This document shows, piece by piece, positions 1 through 8,939 of a stretch of 64,000 nucleotides of DNA (its first letter is position 1; each line of letters starts with the position of its first letter). Location: NCBI GenBank assembly GCA_017520425.1, contig JAFXFO010000032.1, forward strand, positions 62,001 to 126,000. Reading direction: 5' to 3'. Position numbers and translations under genes: made by a program. The notes under the pieces were generated by a model that was given only the letters and a program-made list of their open reading frames with translations, ran no database searches and was not told the DNA's origin. Source of the stretch: Lachnospiraceae bacterium. GTDB lineage: Bacteria > Bacillota > Clostridia > Lachnospirales > Lachnospiraceae.

Positions 1-1343
1 ATAATATCCTGAATCAATTTAGCCAACACTTTCGCATCCTCTTTGATTACATCAGCGTCTTTTCCTTCAATCATTACTCTTACCAGTGGTTCCGTACCGG
101 AAGGGCGTATCAGCACACGACCTGCTCCGGCATATTTGGTTTCCAGTTTCTGAATTGCTTCCGCAATTTCAGGAAATTCCATATACTTATCTTTTTTATG
201 ATTTGCAACCTTAGCATTTACCAAGGCCTGAGGTAATACCTGCATAATCTGTGCCAATTCGGACAAAGGTTTGCCGGTCTCCACCATAACCTGCAACAAA
301 TGTAACGCACTGAGCAAGCCGTCACCGGTGGTATTTTCATCCAGGAAAATCACATGACCGGACTGCTCGCCACCTAAGGACGCATCAATTTCCTTCATTC
401 GTTCCAAAACGTATCTGTCTCCTACCTTTGTACGCTCTATGGTAAGCTTTTCCTTCTCTGCCATCAGGAAAAAGCCCAAATTACTCATAACAGTAGCCAC
501 AATGGTATCATTCTTTAATTTGCCTTGGGACCTCATATAATTGCCTACAATGGCCATAATCTGATCGCCATCTACCATGTTACCAAATTCATCCACTGCC
601 AGCATACGATCTGCATCCCCGTCAAATGCCAGACCCACATTGGCCTTTTCATAAACCACTCTGGCCTGTAATTCCTCCATGTGGGTAGAACCGCAATTGG
701 CATTGATATTGGTACCATCCGGGTTATTATGAATGGCTACCACATTGCCGCCCAATTCCTTCAGTGCTTCTACCGAAGTATAGAAGGAAGCGCCTTCTGC
801 ACAATCCACTACAATCTTCAATCCGCTCAAATCCACATTTACAGACTGAATTGCATGGTTTACATATTCTTCTCTTGCATCTGTACGATATTTAATCTTG
901 CCCACTCCCGGACCAATGGGGAATTTGACACCCTGCATATTGTCTTTTAACAAAGCTTCTATTTCATCTTCCAAAGCATCCGGCAGTTTAAAGCCGTTTC
1001 CGTCAAAAAACTTAATGCCGTTAAACTCCACCGGATTGTGGGAAGCAGATATAACTACACCTGCATCCACCTTATATTTTTTGGTAAGATATGCAACAGC
1101 CGGTGTGGGAATCACTCCTACAAACACGCAATTCGCACCTACGGAACAAGCCCCCGCCATTAATGCATTTGCCAGCATATCTCCCGAAATTCTGGTATCA
1201 CAGCCTACCATAATCGTAGGTTTATGTGCATTCTCTTTTGATAATACATAAGCTCCTGCCTGCCCCAGTTGCATGGCAAGCATGGGAGTCAATTCCTCAT
1301 TCGCAACACCTCTTACACCATCTGTTCCAAATAATCTGGCCAT
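1..1343 (-). CDS. glmM: Phosphoglucosamine mutase GlmM (3' end cut by window edge)
   Basis: Interconverts glucosamine-6-phosphate and glucosamine-1-phosphate, the cytoplasmic step that feeds UDP-GlcNAc and peptidoglycan synthesis. The reading frame starts MARLFGTDGVRG, typical of the family. It carries the phosphoserine loop VISASHNP near residues 98-104, the metal loop FDGDADR near residue 240 and the phosphate-binding loop RPSGTEP near the C-terminus. About 447 codons are visible against a usual length of about 450, so only the last few residues lie outside the window. It is the third gene after cdaA and cdaR, a conserved Firmicutes arrangement in which CdaA and GlmM are known to interact. 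That interaction is family knowledge, not visible here. Confidence 0.97.
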   Translation of the reverse strand, partial: MARLFGTDGVRGVANEELTPMLAMQLGQAGAYVLSKENAHKPTIMVGCDTRISGDMLANALMAGACSVGANCVFVGVIPTPAVAYLTKKYKVDAGVVISASHNPVEFNGIKFFDGNGFKLPDALEDEIEALLKDNMQGVKFPIGPGVGKIKYRTDAREEYVNHAIQSVNVDLSGLKIVVDCAEGASFYTSVEALKELGGNVVAIHNNPDGTNINANCGSTHMEELQARVVYEKANVGLAFDGDADRMLAVDEFGNMVDGDQIMAIVGNYMRSQGKLKNDTIVATVMSNLGFFLMAEKEKLTIERTKVGDRYVLERMKEIDASLGGEQSGHVIFLDENTTGDGLLSALHLLQVMVETGKPLSELAQIMQVLPQALVNAKVANHKKDKYMEFPEIAEAIQKLETKYAGAGRVLIRPSGTEPLVRVMIEGKDADVIKEDAKVLAKLIQDI

Positions 1344-1382
1344 CTAAACTCCTCCTACTAAATCTGCTCAAATTTTCCGTCA

Positions 1383-2708
1383 TTAGTTTACTGTGTTCTG
1401 GGTTCTGGCTCTTTCTGCATATTCTTCAGGAGTCATTACTTCCAATGTCACATAGACCGGCTCCACCTGTTCCACTTTGGATACCAGTGCAAATTCTACC
1501 GGAATCTGGTATGTACCGGAGGATAACTCCTCCATTTGTTTGCTTTGCATCCAAGCACCGACATCTACAATACCTCTCAGATTCTCTTCTGTAACGGTAG
1601 ATACATATCTTTCCAATCCGCGTAATTTCAAAGGCGGTATCTGGGCTCCTTCCGGATACTCAATCACCTTATTCGCGGGTTTATTAGTGATTTGTAAATT
1701 TAACCTTGTAACCTGTAATTCTACTTCCGCTTGCTTTTCAATAAAAATAGTCACTTCTGACTTGCCGTCGAAAGTCTTATCCGCAAATATCATACCTGCC
1801 GGTAACAGCTTTCGCAAATTGATATCCTTAACCACATTTCCGGTAGCACCTGTAATATCCAACTCATTTTCCGGTATCGTTATCTCACTCGTATTGTTCA
1901 ACAAGGACGCCGGGCCTGCCACCATAATCGTCTTAATCTCGGTTTCCATTTCTCCGGTCTGAACATACCCGTTCTCAGGAACACCTGTAATATTATATTC
2001 TACCGGAATTTCTTTTGTGGGATAAACGCCCACTTTCACATTTACCTTATCCACATTACCTGTGATACTGCTGTAGTTCAGACTCTTACCATTGGCATCA
2101 CATAATTGTATGCTGCCCCGGGTATATATATCATTCGAAATATCCGAAACATTGACATCTACCACTGCCTTTGATACTTCCTCCACCTTAGAAACCGGTC
2201 CGGTTATCTCCAATCGGTTTTGATCCAGCGAAATATTACTAATCACATATCCCTCTGCCACTTCACCAATCTGGGTGTACTTAATATCAATCCACTTGCT
2301 GACCTTCTTCTCAACCTTCAACTTGACATAGCTGAAATTACCCTCAATCTCCGTCACATCATTACTATACTTGGGACAGTAGAACTTGATAGGCACCGTA
2401 TCCGTACTGGTCATGTCATTAAAATCCGCTTCTGCAATGATATCCGATGCTTCGATTTTTTCACGAATGGACTTAGGTGCTTCAAAGGTTACGGAACGAA
2501 GCTGATTGGTTCCCTCCAACACCTCATACACCTTATCCTTATCAGTCAACAGCTCGGTATTAATTAAATGGACCGTAATATTGGCAAAAGATTTCTGATC
2601 TACAGGGTCGTTTACACTAATCACCACAAACCATAATGCAAATGCTATGGTTAAGGAAATCAGCTTCAGGCCCCAATTATTTAACAAAAGCTCTTTAAAC
2701 TTTTTCAT
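1383..2708 (-). CDS. cdaR: CdaA regulatory protein CdaR (YbbR-domain protein)
   Basis: Membrane-anchored extracellular regulator of the diadenylate cyclase CdaA. The protein is 441 aa. A hydrophobic anchor lies at about residues 14-32, followed by a long beta-rich region with repeated YbbR-like units, each with a GVPENGY- or GEVAEGY-like turn. No enzymatic motif is seen, as expected. It lies 3 nt downstream of cdaA and 39 nt upstream of glmM, so the three are surely cotranscribed. This CdaR is unrelated to the sugar-diacid regulator family of the same name represented at 49932-51017. Confidence 0.93.
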   Translation of the reverse strand: MKKFKELLLNNWGLKLISLTIAFALWFVVISVNDPVDQKSFANITVHLINTELLTDKDKVYEVLEGTNQLRSVTFEAPKSIREKIEASDIIAEADFNDMTSTDTVPIKFYCPKYSNDVTEIEGNFSYVKLKVEKKVSKWIDIKYTQIGEVAEGYVISNISLDQNRLEITGPVSKVEEVSKAVVDVNVSDISNDIYTRGSIQLCDANGKSLNYSSITGNVDKVNVKVGVYPTKEIPVEYNITGVPENGYVQTGEMETEIKTIMVAGPASLLNNTSEITIPENELDITGATGNVVKDINLRKLLPAGMIFADKTFDGKSEVTIFIEKQAEVELQVTRLNLQITNKPANKVIEYPEGAQIPPLKLRGLERYVSTVTEENLRGIVDVGAWMQSKQMEELSSGTYQIPVEFALVSKVEQVEPVYVTLEVMTPEEYAERARTQNTVN

Positions 2709-2711
2709 AAC

Positions 2712-3581
2712 TTAAGCCTTGCCCTTTCTTTGTTTTGTTTTATTCTTTTTATTCTTTGTGTCTTTTATTACAACATTGAGTTTTAAATGCTCCATCAGAT
2801 GTTCCTTCAGCTTTTCGCCTTCAACATTCCGATACAGATTGCCATCCACCGCCAGACTGATTCTGCCGGTTTCTTCTGACACAATCACGGTAATGGAATC
2901 TGCAGCCTCCGAAATACCCACACCTGCACGATGTCTGGTACCCAAATCCTTGCTGATATTTGACTTATCCGTCAAAGGCAGATAACAGGTAGCTGCGGTC
3001 ACACGGTTTCCACGAATGATTACTGCACCATCGTGTAAAGGCGTATTGTGTTCAAAAATATTAATCAATAACTGGCTGCTCACTATCGCATCAATATCAA
3101 TACCGGTGCTTTCATAATCAGTCAACGACTGTTCTCTCTCAATTACAATCAATGCTCCGGTTTTCACCTTGCTCATTTCTATACATGCATTAGTAATCTC
3201 GTTTACCGTATTTACAGTCACTTCACCGGCCTCGCGCTTGGAAGAATCAAAGGGAAATACGGATACCAGCTTCTTCTTACCAAGCTCCTCCAATGCTTTT
3301 CTAAGCTCCGGCTGCAACACCAAAAGCATGGCCATTACTGCGTATCCCAATATATTTCTTCCCAACCATAATATGGTATGCATCTTAAACACAAAAGCTA
3401 CTGTCCAAAATATACCCAGCACAACAAGACCCTTCAGCAGCACCCATGCTCTGGTGGTCTTAATCCAAAGTACAATATGATACACCAAGTAGGTGATAAT
3501 CAATATTTCCAGAACATCACCCAACTCGATTCCTTCAATTGCTCTTCTTAAGCTTGACAATAATTCTTTTGCTTCTGCCAT
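2712..3581 (-). CDS. cdaA: Diadenylate cyclase CdaA
   Basis: Makes the second messenger c-di-AMP from two ATP; membrane-bound. The 289 aa protein has three N-terminal hydrophobic segments within about residues 23-92. A DisA_N/DAC domain follows, with both signature motifs: DGA at residues 184-186 (context LHDGAVIIRG) and RHR at 216-218 (context TRHRAGVGISE). The C-terminal tail is lysine rich. It sits directly upstream of cdaR and glmM. c-di-AMP normally controls potassium and osmolyte transport and cell-wall homeostasis. The ribosome binding site is weak (GGTAACTGG). Two membrane proteins of unknown function precede it in the operon. Confidence 0.97.
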   Translation of the reverse strand: MAEAKELLSSLRRAIEGIELGDVLEILIITYLVYHIVLWIKTTRAWVLLKGLVVLGIFWTVAFVFKMHTILWLGRNILGYAVMAMLLVLQPELRKALEELGKKKLVSVFPFDSSKREAGEVTVNTVNEITNACIEMSKVKTGALIVIEREQSLTDYESTGIDIDAIVSSQLLINIFEHNTPLHDGAVIIRGNRVTAATCYLPLTDKSNISKDLGTRHRAGVGISEAADSITVIVSEETGRISLAVDGNLYRNVEGEKLKEHLMEHLKLNVVIKDTKNKKNKTKQRKGKA

Positions 3582-3602
3582 ACCAGTTACCCGTTTCTAT
3601 TC

Positions 3603-4694
3603 TTATTCCTCTGACTCGTCTGTTAACTCCTCAAAATCGCTTATGCGTTCTCTTTTGCCTATAGTTATGCTTTTTGCGTCCATACGACGGTTTCCATAAG
3701 GATTGCTTCGTCCTGCACCGGTCCGCTCCGTCACTACACTTCTTCCTTCTGCTGCTCTTTCACGCTGCACATTAATACGCTTTACGGTCTTGGTAGGTGC
3801 CGCAACCGTCATCTTGGGAATTGCTTTTACGTAATAATAATATTCATCATCTTCAAATTGTACATTTTCTATACGGCTGTAATCCACACTGAATCGGAAA
3901 AATTCTAAAACCTTTCCCACGCCCACTGCCAGAAGAGAACCGAATATTGCTCCTAAAAGGGAAATATTGGTATCATACATCAAATCTCCCACCAGTAATA
4001 TAATTAAATTCAAAATCGCACCGGCTATCATGGCAATGGTCCATGAATAGTCAATGGATAAACGTCTCACAATATAAACCACAATAATAGTCACGGCAAA
4101 AGCCATCACCATTACCAGCATCTCCTTATTGTGCATAAGACCGTCTACTACCAATCTCAGCTTGGCTGTGGCCTCTTCTACACCCATATTGTTAATACTC
4201 TGTGCGTTCACAACCACATGATGCACCATATGATACCCTATCAAACCGCAAGCCACTGAAAAAACGGAGGCAGGTGTTGCCAAAAGACCCACTGCAATAG
4301 GAATCACATAGGGAATCTTCATGGTTGCCAGCAACACGGTAAAAACAATAATGAGGGAATCTCCGGACTGTCCTCCCAAACGAAACAGTAGCAAAAACAG
4401 TATCAGGAATACTGCCAGTCCTACAATTGCCACCTCCAGGGATAATGCATACATATGAGCTATACTTAGTACTACCGCAAAGAAAATCACAAACCCGGTA
4501 GGCAAAAAGGAACACATCAGTGAAGCAATCAGTATCAGCCCCAGATTATCCAGCTGGTACATATATCCCAGCTTACCGCTCACTATGCTTAATAACCAGA
4601 ATGCCAGCATAAACTTAAGTACCGGCAGAATAGCAAATTCAAAGCGGCTATATATTCTTTTGATTTGATCTCGAATTTCTAATAAGTTTCTCAT
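3603..4694 (-). CDS. Polytopic membrane protein of unknown function, upstream of cdaA
   Basis: Not recognised as a characterised family. The 363 aa protein has about eight to ten hydrophobic segments spanning residues 22-275. A cytoplasmic-looking tail of about 85 residues follows, rich in Arg, Lys and acidic residues (ending SDFEELTDESEE), with a tyrosine run (DDEYYYYVKA) at its start. The start follows an AAAGGAA Shine-Dalgarno. It lies 21 nt upstream of cdaA and just after another small membrane protein. The constant proximity suggests a role linked to the cell envelope or c-di-AMP signalling, but that is inference from position only. Confidence 0.8.
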   Translation of the reverse strand: MRNLLEIRDQIKRIYSRFEFAILPVLKFMLAFWLLSIVSGKLGYMYQLDNLGLILIASLMCSFLPTGFVIFFAVVLSIAHMYALSLEVAIVGLAVFLILFLLLFRLGGQSGDSLIIVFTVLLATMKIPYVIPIAVGLLATPASVFSVACGLIGYHMVHHVVVNAQSINNMGVEEATAKLRLVVDGLMHNKEMLVMVMAFAVTIIVVYIVRRLSIDYSWTIAMIAGAILNLIILLVGDLMYDTNISLLGAIFGSLLAVGVGKVLEFFRFSVDYSRIENVQFEDDEYYYYVKAIPKMTVAAPTKTVKRINVQRERAAEGRSVVTERTGAGRSNPYGNRRMDAKSITIGKRERISDFEELTDESEE

Positions 4695-4713
4695 TTCTTC
4701 CTTTCAGCCAAAT

Positions 4714-5100
4714 CTACTGGCGTTCCATTACACTTAATTTTTTCAGATTATGGTAATACCGCCGCACGCCTTTTTTGGCCTTTACAAAGCGATACGTATA
4801 TACAATATAGCTGAGACAGCAATATACTACTACTACCACCACATATATACTGATGGCATTCTTCGCCAGTAACATAAAATCTATTTCATACATGTTTTCC
4901 AGCAAATCCTCCATATAGTACAACAAATACAATCCGAATCCGATAAAATACGATATGGTGGACACAATAACAGCCTTCAGCAAATGCAGGGAAATATAAT
5001 CTCCCCTGAAGTAACTGCTGACCGACATATTTGCTTTGCCCTCCCGCTTTTCATAGGATGCCAGCTTTGTCATCAATATTACTTTTTCTTCGTTTAACAT
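4714..5100 (-). CDS. Small two-TM membrane protein, unknown function
   Basis: Unrecognised 128 aa protein. Residues 1-35 are polar. Two long hydrophobic segments follow, around residues 37-65 and 78-108, and the C-terminus is basic (KAKKGVRRYYHNLKK). It sits between the yvyF-like gene and the 363 aa membrane protein with short gaps of 13 and 19 nt, so it belongs to the same transcript. The start is supported by a GGGAGAG motif about 6 nt upstream. No signal peptide cleavage site or catalytic motif is visible. Confidence 0.75.
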   Translation of the reverse strand: MLNEEKVILMTKLASYEKREGKANMSVSSYFRGDYISLHLLKAVIVSTISYFIGFGLYLLYYMEDLLENMYEIDFMLLAKNAISIYVVVVVVYCCLSYIVYTYRFVKAKKGVRRYYHNLKKLSVMERQ

Positions 5101-5113
5101 CTATGCTCTCCCA

Positions 5114-5527
5114 TCAATCATCCATTAAGAAACGCATTCTTGCGTCTTTGGAACGTTGTTTCGTTAAAGGTTCCTCAACAGGTGTACGTCCCCTTAAAAT
5201 ACTATTGAAGCCATTCGCCAAATTGTTCTTACATGCCTGACAATACTTTCCGCTTCGAATCAGCGCACCACAAGCATCGCAAGCAAGCATAATACCGGAA
5301 TCCTCAGCCAGTTCCAATCTTTCTTCACGAAGCCACTGACGAATCATGGCCGGCTCCACATCACATACCTCTGCCACCTCATTAATGCCGGCTCCTCTAT
5401 GGTCTCTGACATATTCTTTTACTTCCTGAAACTTTGCCTCTAAACCCTCTTTACAAGCAGGGCACATCTGATATCCTGCAATATAATTAAATAATCTTCC
5501 ACATTTCCTGCAATTCCTTACATTCAT
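5114..5527 (-). CDS. Flagellar-operon zinc-ribbon protein (YvyF/TIGR03826 type)
   Basis: 137 aa protein with two zinc-ribbon-like cysteine pairs, C6/C9 with C22/C25 and C83/C86 with C96/C99. Between them is a short helix-turn-helix-like segment around residues 48-66 (INEVAEVCDVEPAMIRQWLR). This layout matches the YvyF-type protein found in Bacillus flagellar/competence operons beside comF. Here too it follows a comF homologue by 23 nt. Its role in flagellar gene regulation is suggested for the family but is not proven by this sequence. The start has a strong GGAGG site. Confidence 0.8.
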   Translation of the reverse strand: MNVRNCRKCGRLFNYIAGYQMCPACKEGLEAKFQEVKEYVRDHRGAGINEVAEVCDVEPAMIRQWLREERLELAEDSGIMLACDACGALIRSGKYCQACKNNLANGFNSILRGRTPVEEPLTKQRSKDARMRFLMDD

Positions 5528-5550
5528 AGCTTTCCTCCAAATCCGTGAAA

Positions 5551-6264
5551 CTACACATTCTCGCCAATTGCTAATGTAACAAAGAAAATCTCCTCAACGC
5601 CCCATTCCTTCAGCAGTTTCGACACTGCATCCAATGTACTTCCCGTGGTATATATATCATCAACGATAATAACCCTTTTTAATTTTACACCATTTTCCGC
5701 CAGAATAAAAGCCTTTTTCAAATTATTTAGCCTTTCTTCAGGATTTAATTGCTTTAGCGGGGTGGTATTGCGGATACGTTTTACCAAACCCTCGTATACG
5801 GGTATCCCCAATTCTGTTCCCAAGGCTTTTGCCAATAATGCCGCCTGGTTATATCCCCGACGTCTTTCCTTCTTCGGATAAAGGGGAATGGGTATCAACG
5901 CCTGCGCATGCCAGGAACGGATACAATCCCCCAGATAATATGCCATTTCACTTCCGTAAACAGAAGCATATTCCCTGCGTCCCTGATATTTGAAACGATG
6001 TACGGAACGGGCGATATCCTTATAAACAAACAGCGCACGTCCCTCCGTAAAAAAATGCTCTCTTTTCTCACAATCCGTACAGAATTCCTGCGCTTCATTC
6101 TCTATATGTTTCCCGCACTTTAAACACCTGGGCGGCTTTACATAACGTATTTTTTGCAGACATTCCTTACAGATTCCTTTATCCCACAACCGGTTTACCT
6201 TATCGCAAACAGGACAGCGGGGAGGATATAATAATTCCCCAAAACATTCCAATAACTTATGCAA
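5551..6264 (-). CDS. comF: ComF-family phosphoribosyltransferase-like protein
   Basis: 237 aa protein of the ComFC family, linked to uptake or processing of transforming DNA in competent bacteria and widespread in non-competent ones. An N-terminal zinc finger uses C17/C20 and C32/C35. A second CxxC pair occurs at about residues 48-65. The C-terminal domain has the phosphoribosyltransferase PRPP loop VIIVDDIYTTGST near residues 198-210. It lies 31 nt downstream of recD2 and just upstream of yvyF. Whether this strain is competent cannot be told from the window, although a CoiA-like gene lies at 44.5-45.6 kb. Confidence 0.88.
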   Translation of the reverse strand: MHKLLECFGELLYPPRCPVCDKVNRLWDKGICKECLQKIRYVKPPRCLKCGKHIENEAQEFCTDCEKREHFFTEGRALFVYKDIARSVHRFKYQGRREYASVYGSEMAYYLGDCIRSWHAQALIPIPLYPKKERRRGYNQAALLAKALGTELGIPVYEGLVKRIRNTTPLKQLNPEERLNNLKKAFILAENGVKLKRVIIVDDIYTTGSTLDAVSKLLKEWGVEEIFFVTLAIGENV

Positions 6265-6295
6265 GTCCTACTCCTTCCATAAGCCTTCTCCAACT

Positions 6296-8518
6296 TTAAT
6301 ACAAATCCTCCAAGCCCTCCAGTTCCCGTATCCGAAGGTCCAAAGAGGTATATCTTCTGTTTTCGCTTTCGTTTTCAATCATGCTTTGAACGGTTTCACA
6401 GCTTCCCAATATGGTTACACAGCTTTTCGCTCTGGTTACGGCTGTGTAAAGCAGATTTCTGTTAAACAACATTCTCGGCCCGGTCAGCAAAGGTAACACC
6501 ACTGCCGGATACTCGCTTCCTTGGGATTTATGTATGGTAACAGCATAGGAATGCTCCAATTCATCCAAAAGGGAAAATGGATAAGTCACCCTTCTGCTTT
6601 CATCATACTCCACCACCAATTCTGAAGCATTTTCCCTGATTTCCAGAATGCGCCCCATATCTCCGTTAAACACACCCATTCCTTTATCAACAGGAATACC
6701 GTAACGGCTGACCACTTCCCATTCCAGCTGATAATTATTGCGAATCTGCATCACCTTATCCCCTTCACGGTATATGGTTTCTCCGCTCACATGCTCCCTT
6801 TTTCTTCCGTCCGGCGGATTCAGATATTTCTGCAAAATCCCGTTCAACACTTCCACTCCCAGACTTCCCTTTCGCATGGGCGTTAATACCTGAATATCAT
6901 AGGATGTGGCACCTACATAGGCCGGCAGCTTATCCCGTATCAGCTGAACCATATGCTTGTAGATTACATTCACATCATTTCGTTCCAGGAAGAAAAAGTC
7001 CTTGCTTTTATTGTTTAAGGCAATCTGTTCTCCCTTATTTATATGATGGGCATTTACCACAATGTCGCTTTCCCCGGCCTGTCGGAAAATCTTTTGTAAC
7101 ACCACCATGGGAAAGGCTTCCGACTTCATGATATCCCTTAAAATCTGTCCAGGACCCACGCTTGGCAGCTGGTCCACATCGCCTACCATAATCAATCTGG
7201 TACCCGGAGTAATGGCCTTTAACAATGCCTGGAAAAGCGGCAAGTCCACCATGGACATCTCATCAATGATAACCACATCCGTTTCCAGAGGATTTTCTGC
7301 ATTTCTTTCAAAGTGGGCTCCCCGCTTATTATCCTCCGAAACAGCTCCGTTTAATTCCAGCATACGATGGATGGTTCTGGCCTCAAAGCCGGTGGCCTCT
7401 GTCATCCTCTTGGCGGCACGGCCGGTGGGGGCTGCCAGAAAAATATCATAGCCCTCTCTTTCAAAATATCGGATGATAGTATTGATAGTAGTAGTTTTTC
7501 CCGTACCGGGACCTCCCGACAGAATAAACAATCCATTCTGGATGGCTTCCGTAACAGCCTTCACCTGAAGTTCATCCAATTCCATCCGTATTTCCTTGGT
7601 AATAGACTTCAACACGGTCTCCACATGCTGCGCCGACTCCCGCATGGGGATATTTAATTCATACAGCATCCTTGCACAGCTTAGCTCTGCATAATAATAG
7701 GTGTATGCATAAACCTTTTCCCCTTTGATAATCAGCTTTTTGTCCATGGCCAGATTAGGCAACTGTTGTTCGATATACGTTGTCGGCACCTGAAGTAATT
7801 GCTCCGCACGAATCAGCAGTTTGTCCACCGGAAGATAGCAATGGCCTTCTGCCACGCCCTGCAAAAGGGTATAGAGAATACCGCTTCGTATCCGGTAATC
7901 CGAATCCGTATGAATACCTATTTTAGCCGCAATCTCATCCGCTATCTTAAAGCCAATTCCGTCAATATCCTCTGCCAGCTTATAGGGATTTTCCTTCACA
8001 ATACCGTACAAATTCATCCCATAGGTGTCAAAAATACGAATGGCCAGAGTATTGGTGATTCCAAATTGTTGCAGATATATTAGTGCCTCCCGTAAATCCT
8101 TACGTTCTTCCATCTGCATGGCAATCTCTCTGGCTTTCCTTTCGCTGATCCCCTTTACCTCGGCAAGACGCTCCGGCTCCTCTTCCATAATCCGGAAGGT
8201 ATCATCTCCAAACATCTTCACAATCCGCTTGGCCAGTGCTGCACCGATGCCCTTTACCGCACCGGAAGCCAAGTAGCGTTCCACACTTATGGCATCTGTT
8301 GGTGCCACCACCCGATAAGATGAGATCTTAAACTGTTTTCCGTATACCGGATGCTCTGTGTATTCTCCGGTAGCCTCCAGATTTTCCCCATCCGTCAATC
8401 CCTTACAGGAGCCCACACAGGTGATCTCACTTTCCTCACATACCACCACAAATACCGTATATCCATTTTCTTGATTCTGATAAATTATGTGTTCCACATA
8501 ACCTGTAACGGTCTCCAT
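6296..8518 (-). CDS. recD2: RecD2-type SF1B DNA helicase
   Basis: Stand-alone 5'-3' DNA helicase that acts in repair and replication-fork maintenance without RecBC. The N-terminal part has an OB-like segment and helix-hairpin-helix repeats (VKGIGAALAKRI, VKGISERKAREI, IDGIGFKIAD). A helicase core follows, with Walker A GGPGTGKTTT at about residues 335-344, Walker B VVIIDEMSM, and a UvrD-like C-terminal motif with VTIHKSQGSEYPAVV. The ATG at 8518 is chosen over an upstream in-frame TTG because AGGAGAGG lies at correct spacing from the ATG. That gives 740 aa, normal for the family. Confidence 0.95.
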   Translation of the reverse strand: METVTGYVEHIIYQNQENGYTVFVVVCEESEITCVGSCKGLTDGENLEATGEYTEHPVYGKQFKISSYRVVAPTDAISVERYLASGAVKGIGAALAKRIVKMFGDDTFRIMEEEPERLAEVKGISERKAREIAMQMEERKDLREALIYLQQFGITNTLAIRIFDTYGMNLYGIVKENPYKLAEDIDGIGFKIADEIAAKIGIHTDSDYRIRSGILYTLLQGVAEGHCYLPVDKLLIRAEQLLQVPTTYIEQQLPNLAMDKKLIIKGEKVYAYTYYYAELSCARMLYELNIPMRESAQHVETVLKSITKEIRMELDELQVKAVTEAIQNGLFILSGGPGTGKTTTINTIIRYFEREGYDIFLAAPTGRAAKRMTEATGFEARTIHRMLELNGAVSEDNKRGAHFERNAENPLETDVVIIDEMSMVDLPLFQALLKAITPGTRLIMVGDVDQLPSVGPGQILRDIMKSEAFPMVVLQKIFRQAGESDIVVNAHHINKGEQIALNNKSKDFFFLERNDVNVIYKHMVQLIRDKLPAYVGATSYDIQVLTPMRKGSLGVEVLNGILQKYLNPPDGRKREHVSGETIYREGDKVMQIRNNYQLEWEVVSRYGIPVDKGMGVFNGDMGRILEIRENASELVVEYDESRRVTYPFSLLDELEHSYAVTIHKSQGSEYPAVVLPLLTGPRMLFNRNLLYTAVTRAKSCVTILGSCETVQSMIENESENRRYTSLDLRIRELEGLEDLY

Positions 8519-8540
8519 TCTCAACCTCTCCTAATTTGTA

Positions 8541-8565
8541 AAAGGCTGCTTGTTCAGCAGCCTTT
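8541..8565 (-). terminator. Rho-independent terminator after the flagellar rod genes
   Basis: Perfect 10-bp stem (AAAGGCTGCT pairing with AGCAGCCTTT) with a 5-nt loop, ending in a U-rich tract on the minus strand. It lies directly after the FlgJ-type stop codon and separates the mreB-flagellar transcript from recD2. Confidence 0.85.
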
Positions 8566-8569
8566 TATG

Positions 8570-8911
8570 TTACTCATAATTTCTTTTCATTTGCTCATAA
8601 AGGGTCTGTGCCAACCCCAAACTATTGGTTTCCGTAGAATCTGCTGCTAACTCCCGCATCATCTCGTCCTTGTAAAAATCCACCATAGTGGAAGTAGAAC
8701 CTGACATCTCTTCATTTTTCGGCACAGTCTTCATCATGGCCTTAAACATCTGCTCCAAAAAATAGGCTTCAAATTCTTTGCAAGCATCCATCAATTCATC
8801 ATCCGATGCCTTATCGATATTGCCATTCAGCTTATTCTCCAGCTTGGAGGCTGATTGGCTGTTTGCACTAATAATATCTGAATACATGCCGGAAATATTG
8901 CCTATATCCAT
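8570..8911 (-). CDS. flgJ: FlgJ-type flagellar rod-binding protein (rod scaffold domain only)
   Basis: 113 aa protein with the rod-binding domain signature ACKEFEAYFLEQMFKAMMK near residues 43-61 and the terminal helix containing LAQTLYEQMKRN. It corresponds only to the N-terminal half of enterobacterial FlgJ. The muramidase domain is absent, so peptidoglycan opening must rely on another enzyme. It is the last gene of the mreB-flhO-flhP-like cluster, 28 nt after flgG, followed immediately by a terminator. In other bacteria this domain caps or scaffolds rod assembly in the periplasm or wall space. Confidence 0.88.
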   Translation of the reverse strand: MDIGNISGMYSDIISANSQSASKLENKLNGNIDKASDDELMDACKEFEAYFLEQMFKAMMKTVPKNEEMSGSTSTMVDFYKDEMMRELAADSTETNSLGLAQTLYEQMKRNYE

Positions 8912-8939
8912 GCTTATCCCTTCTTTCCCAAACTATGTA

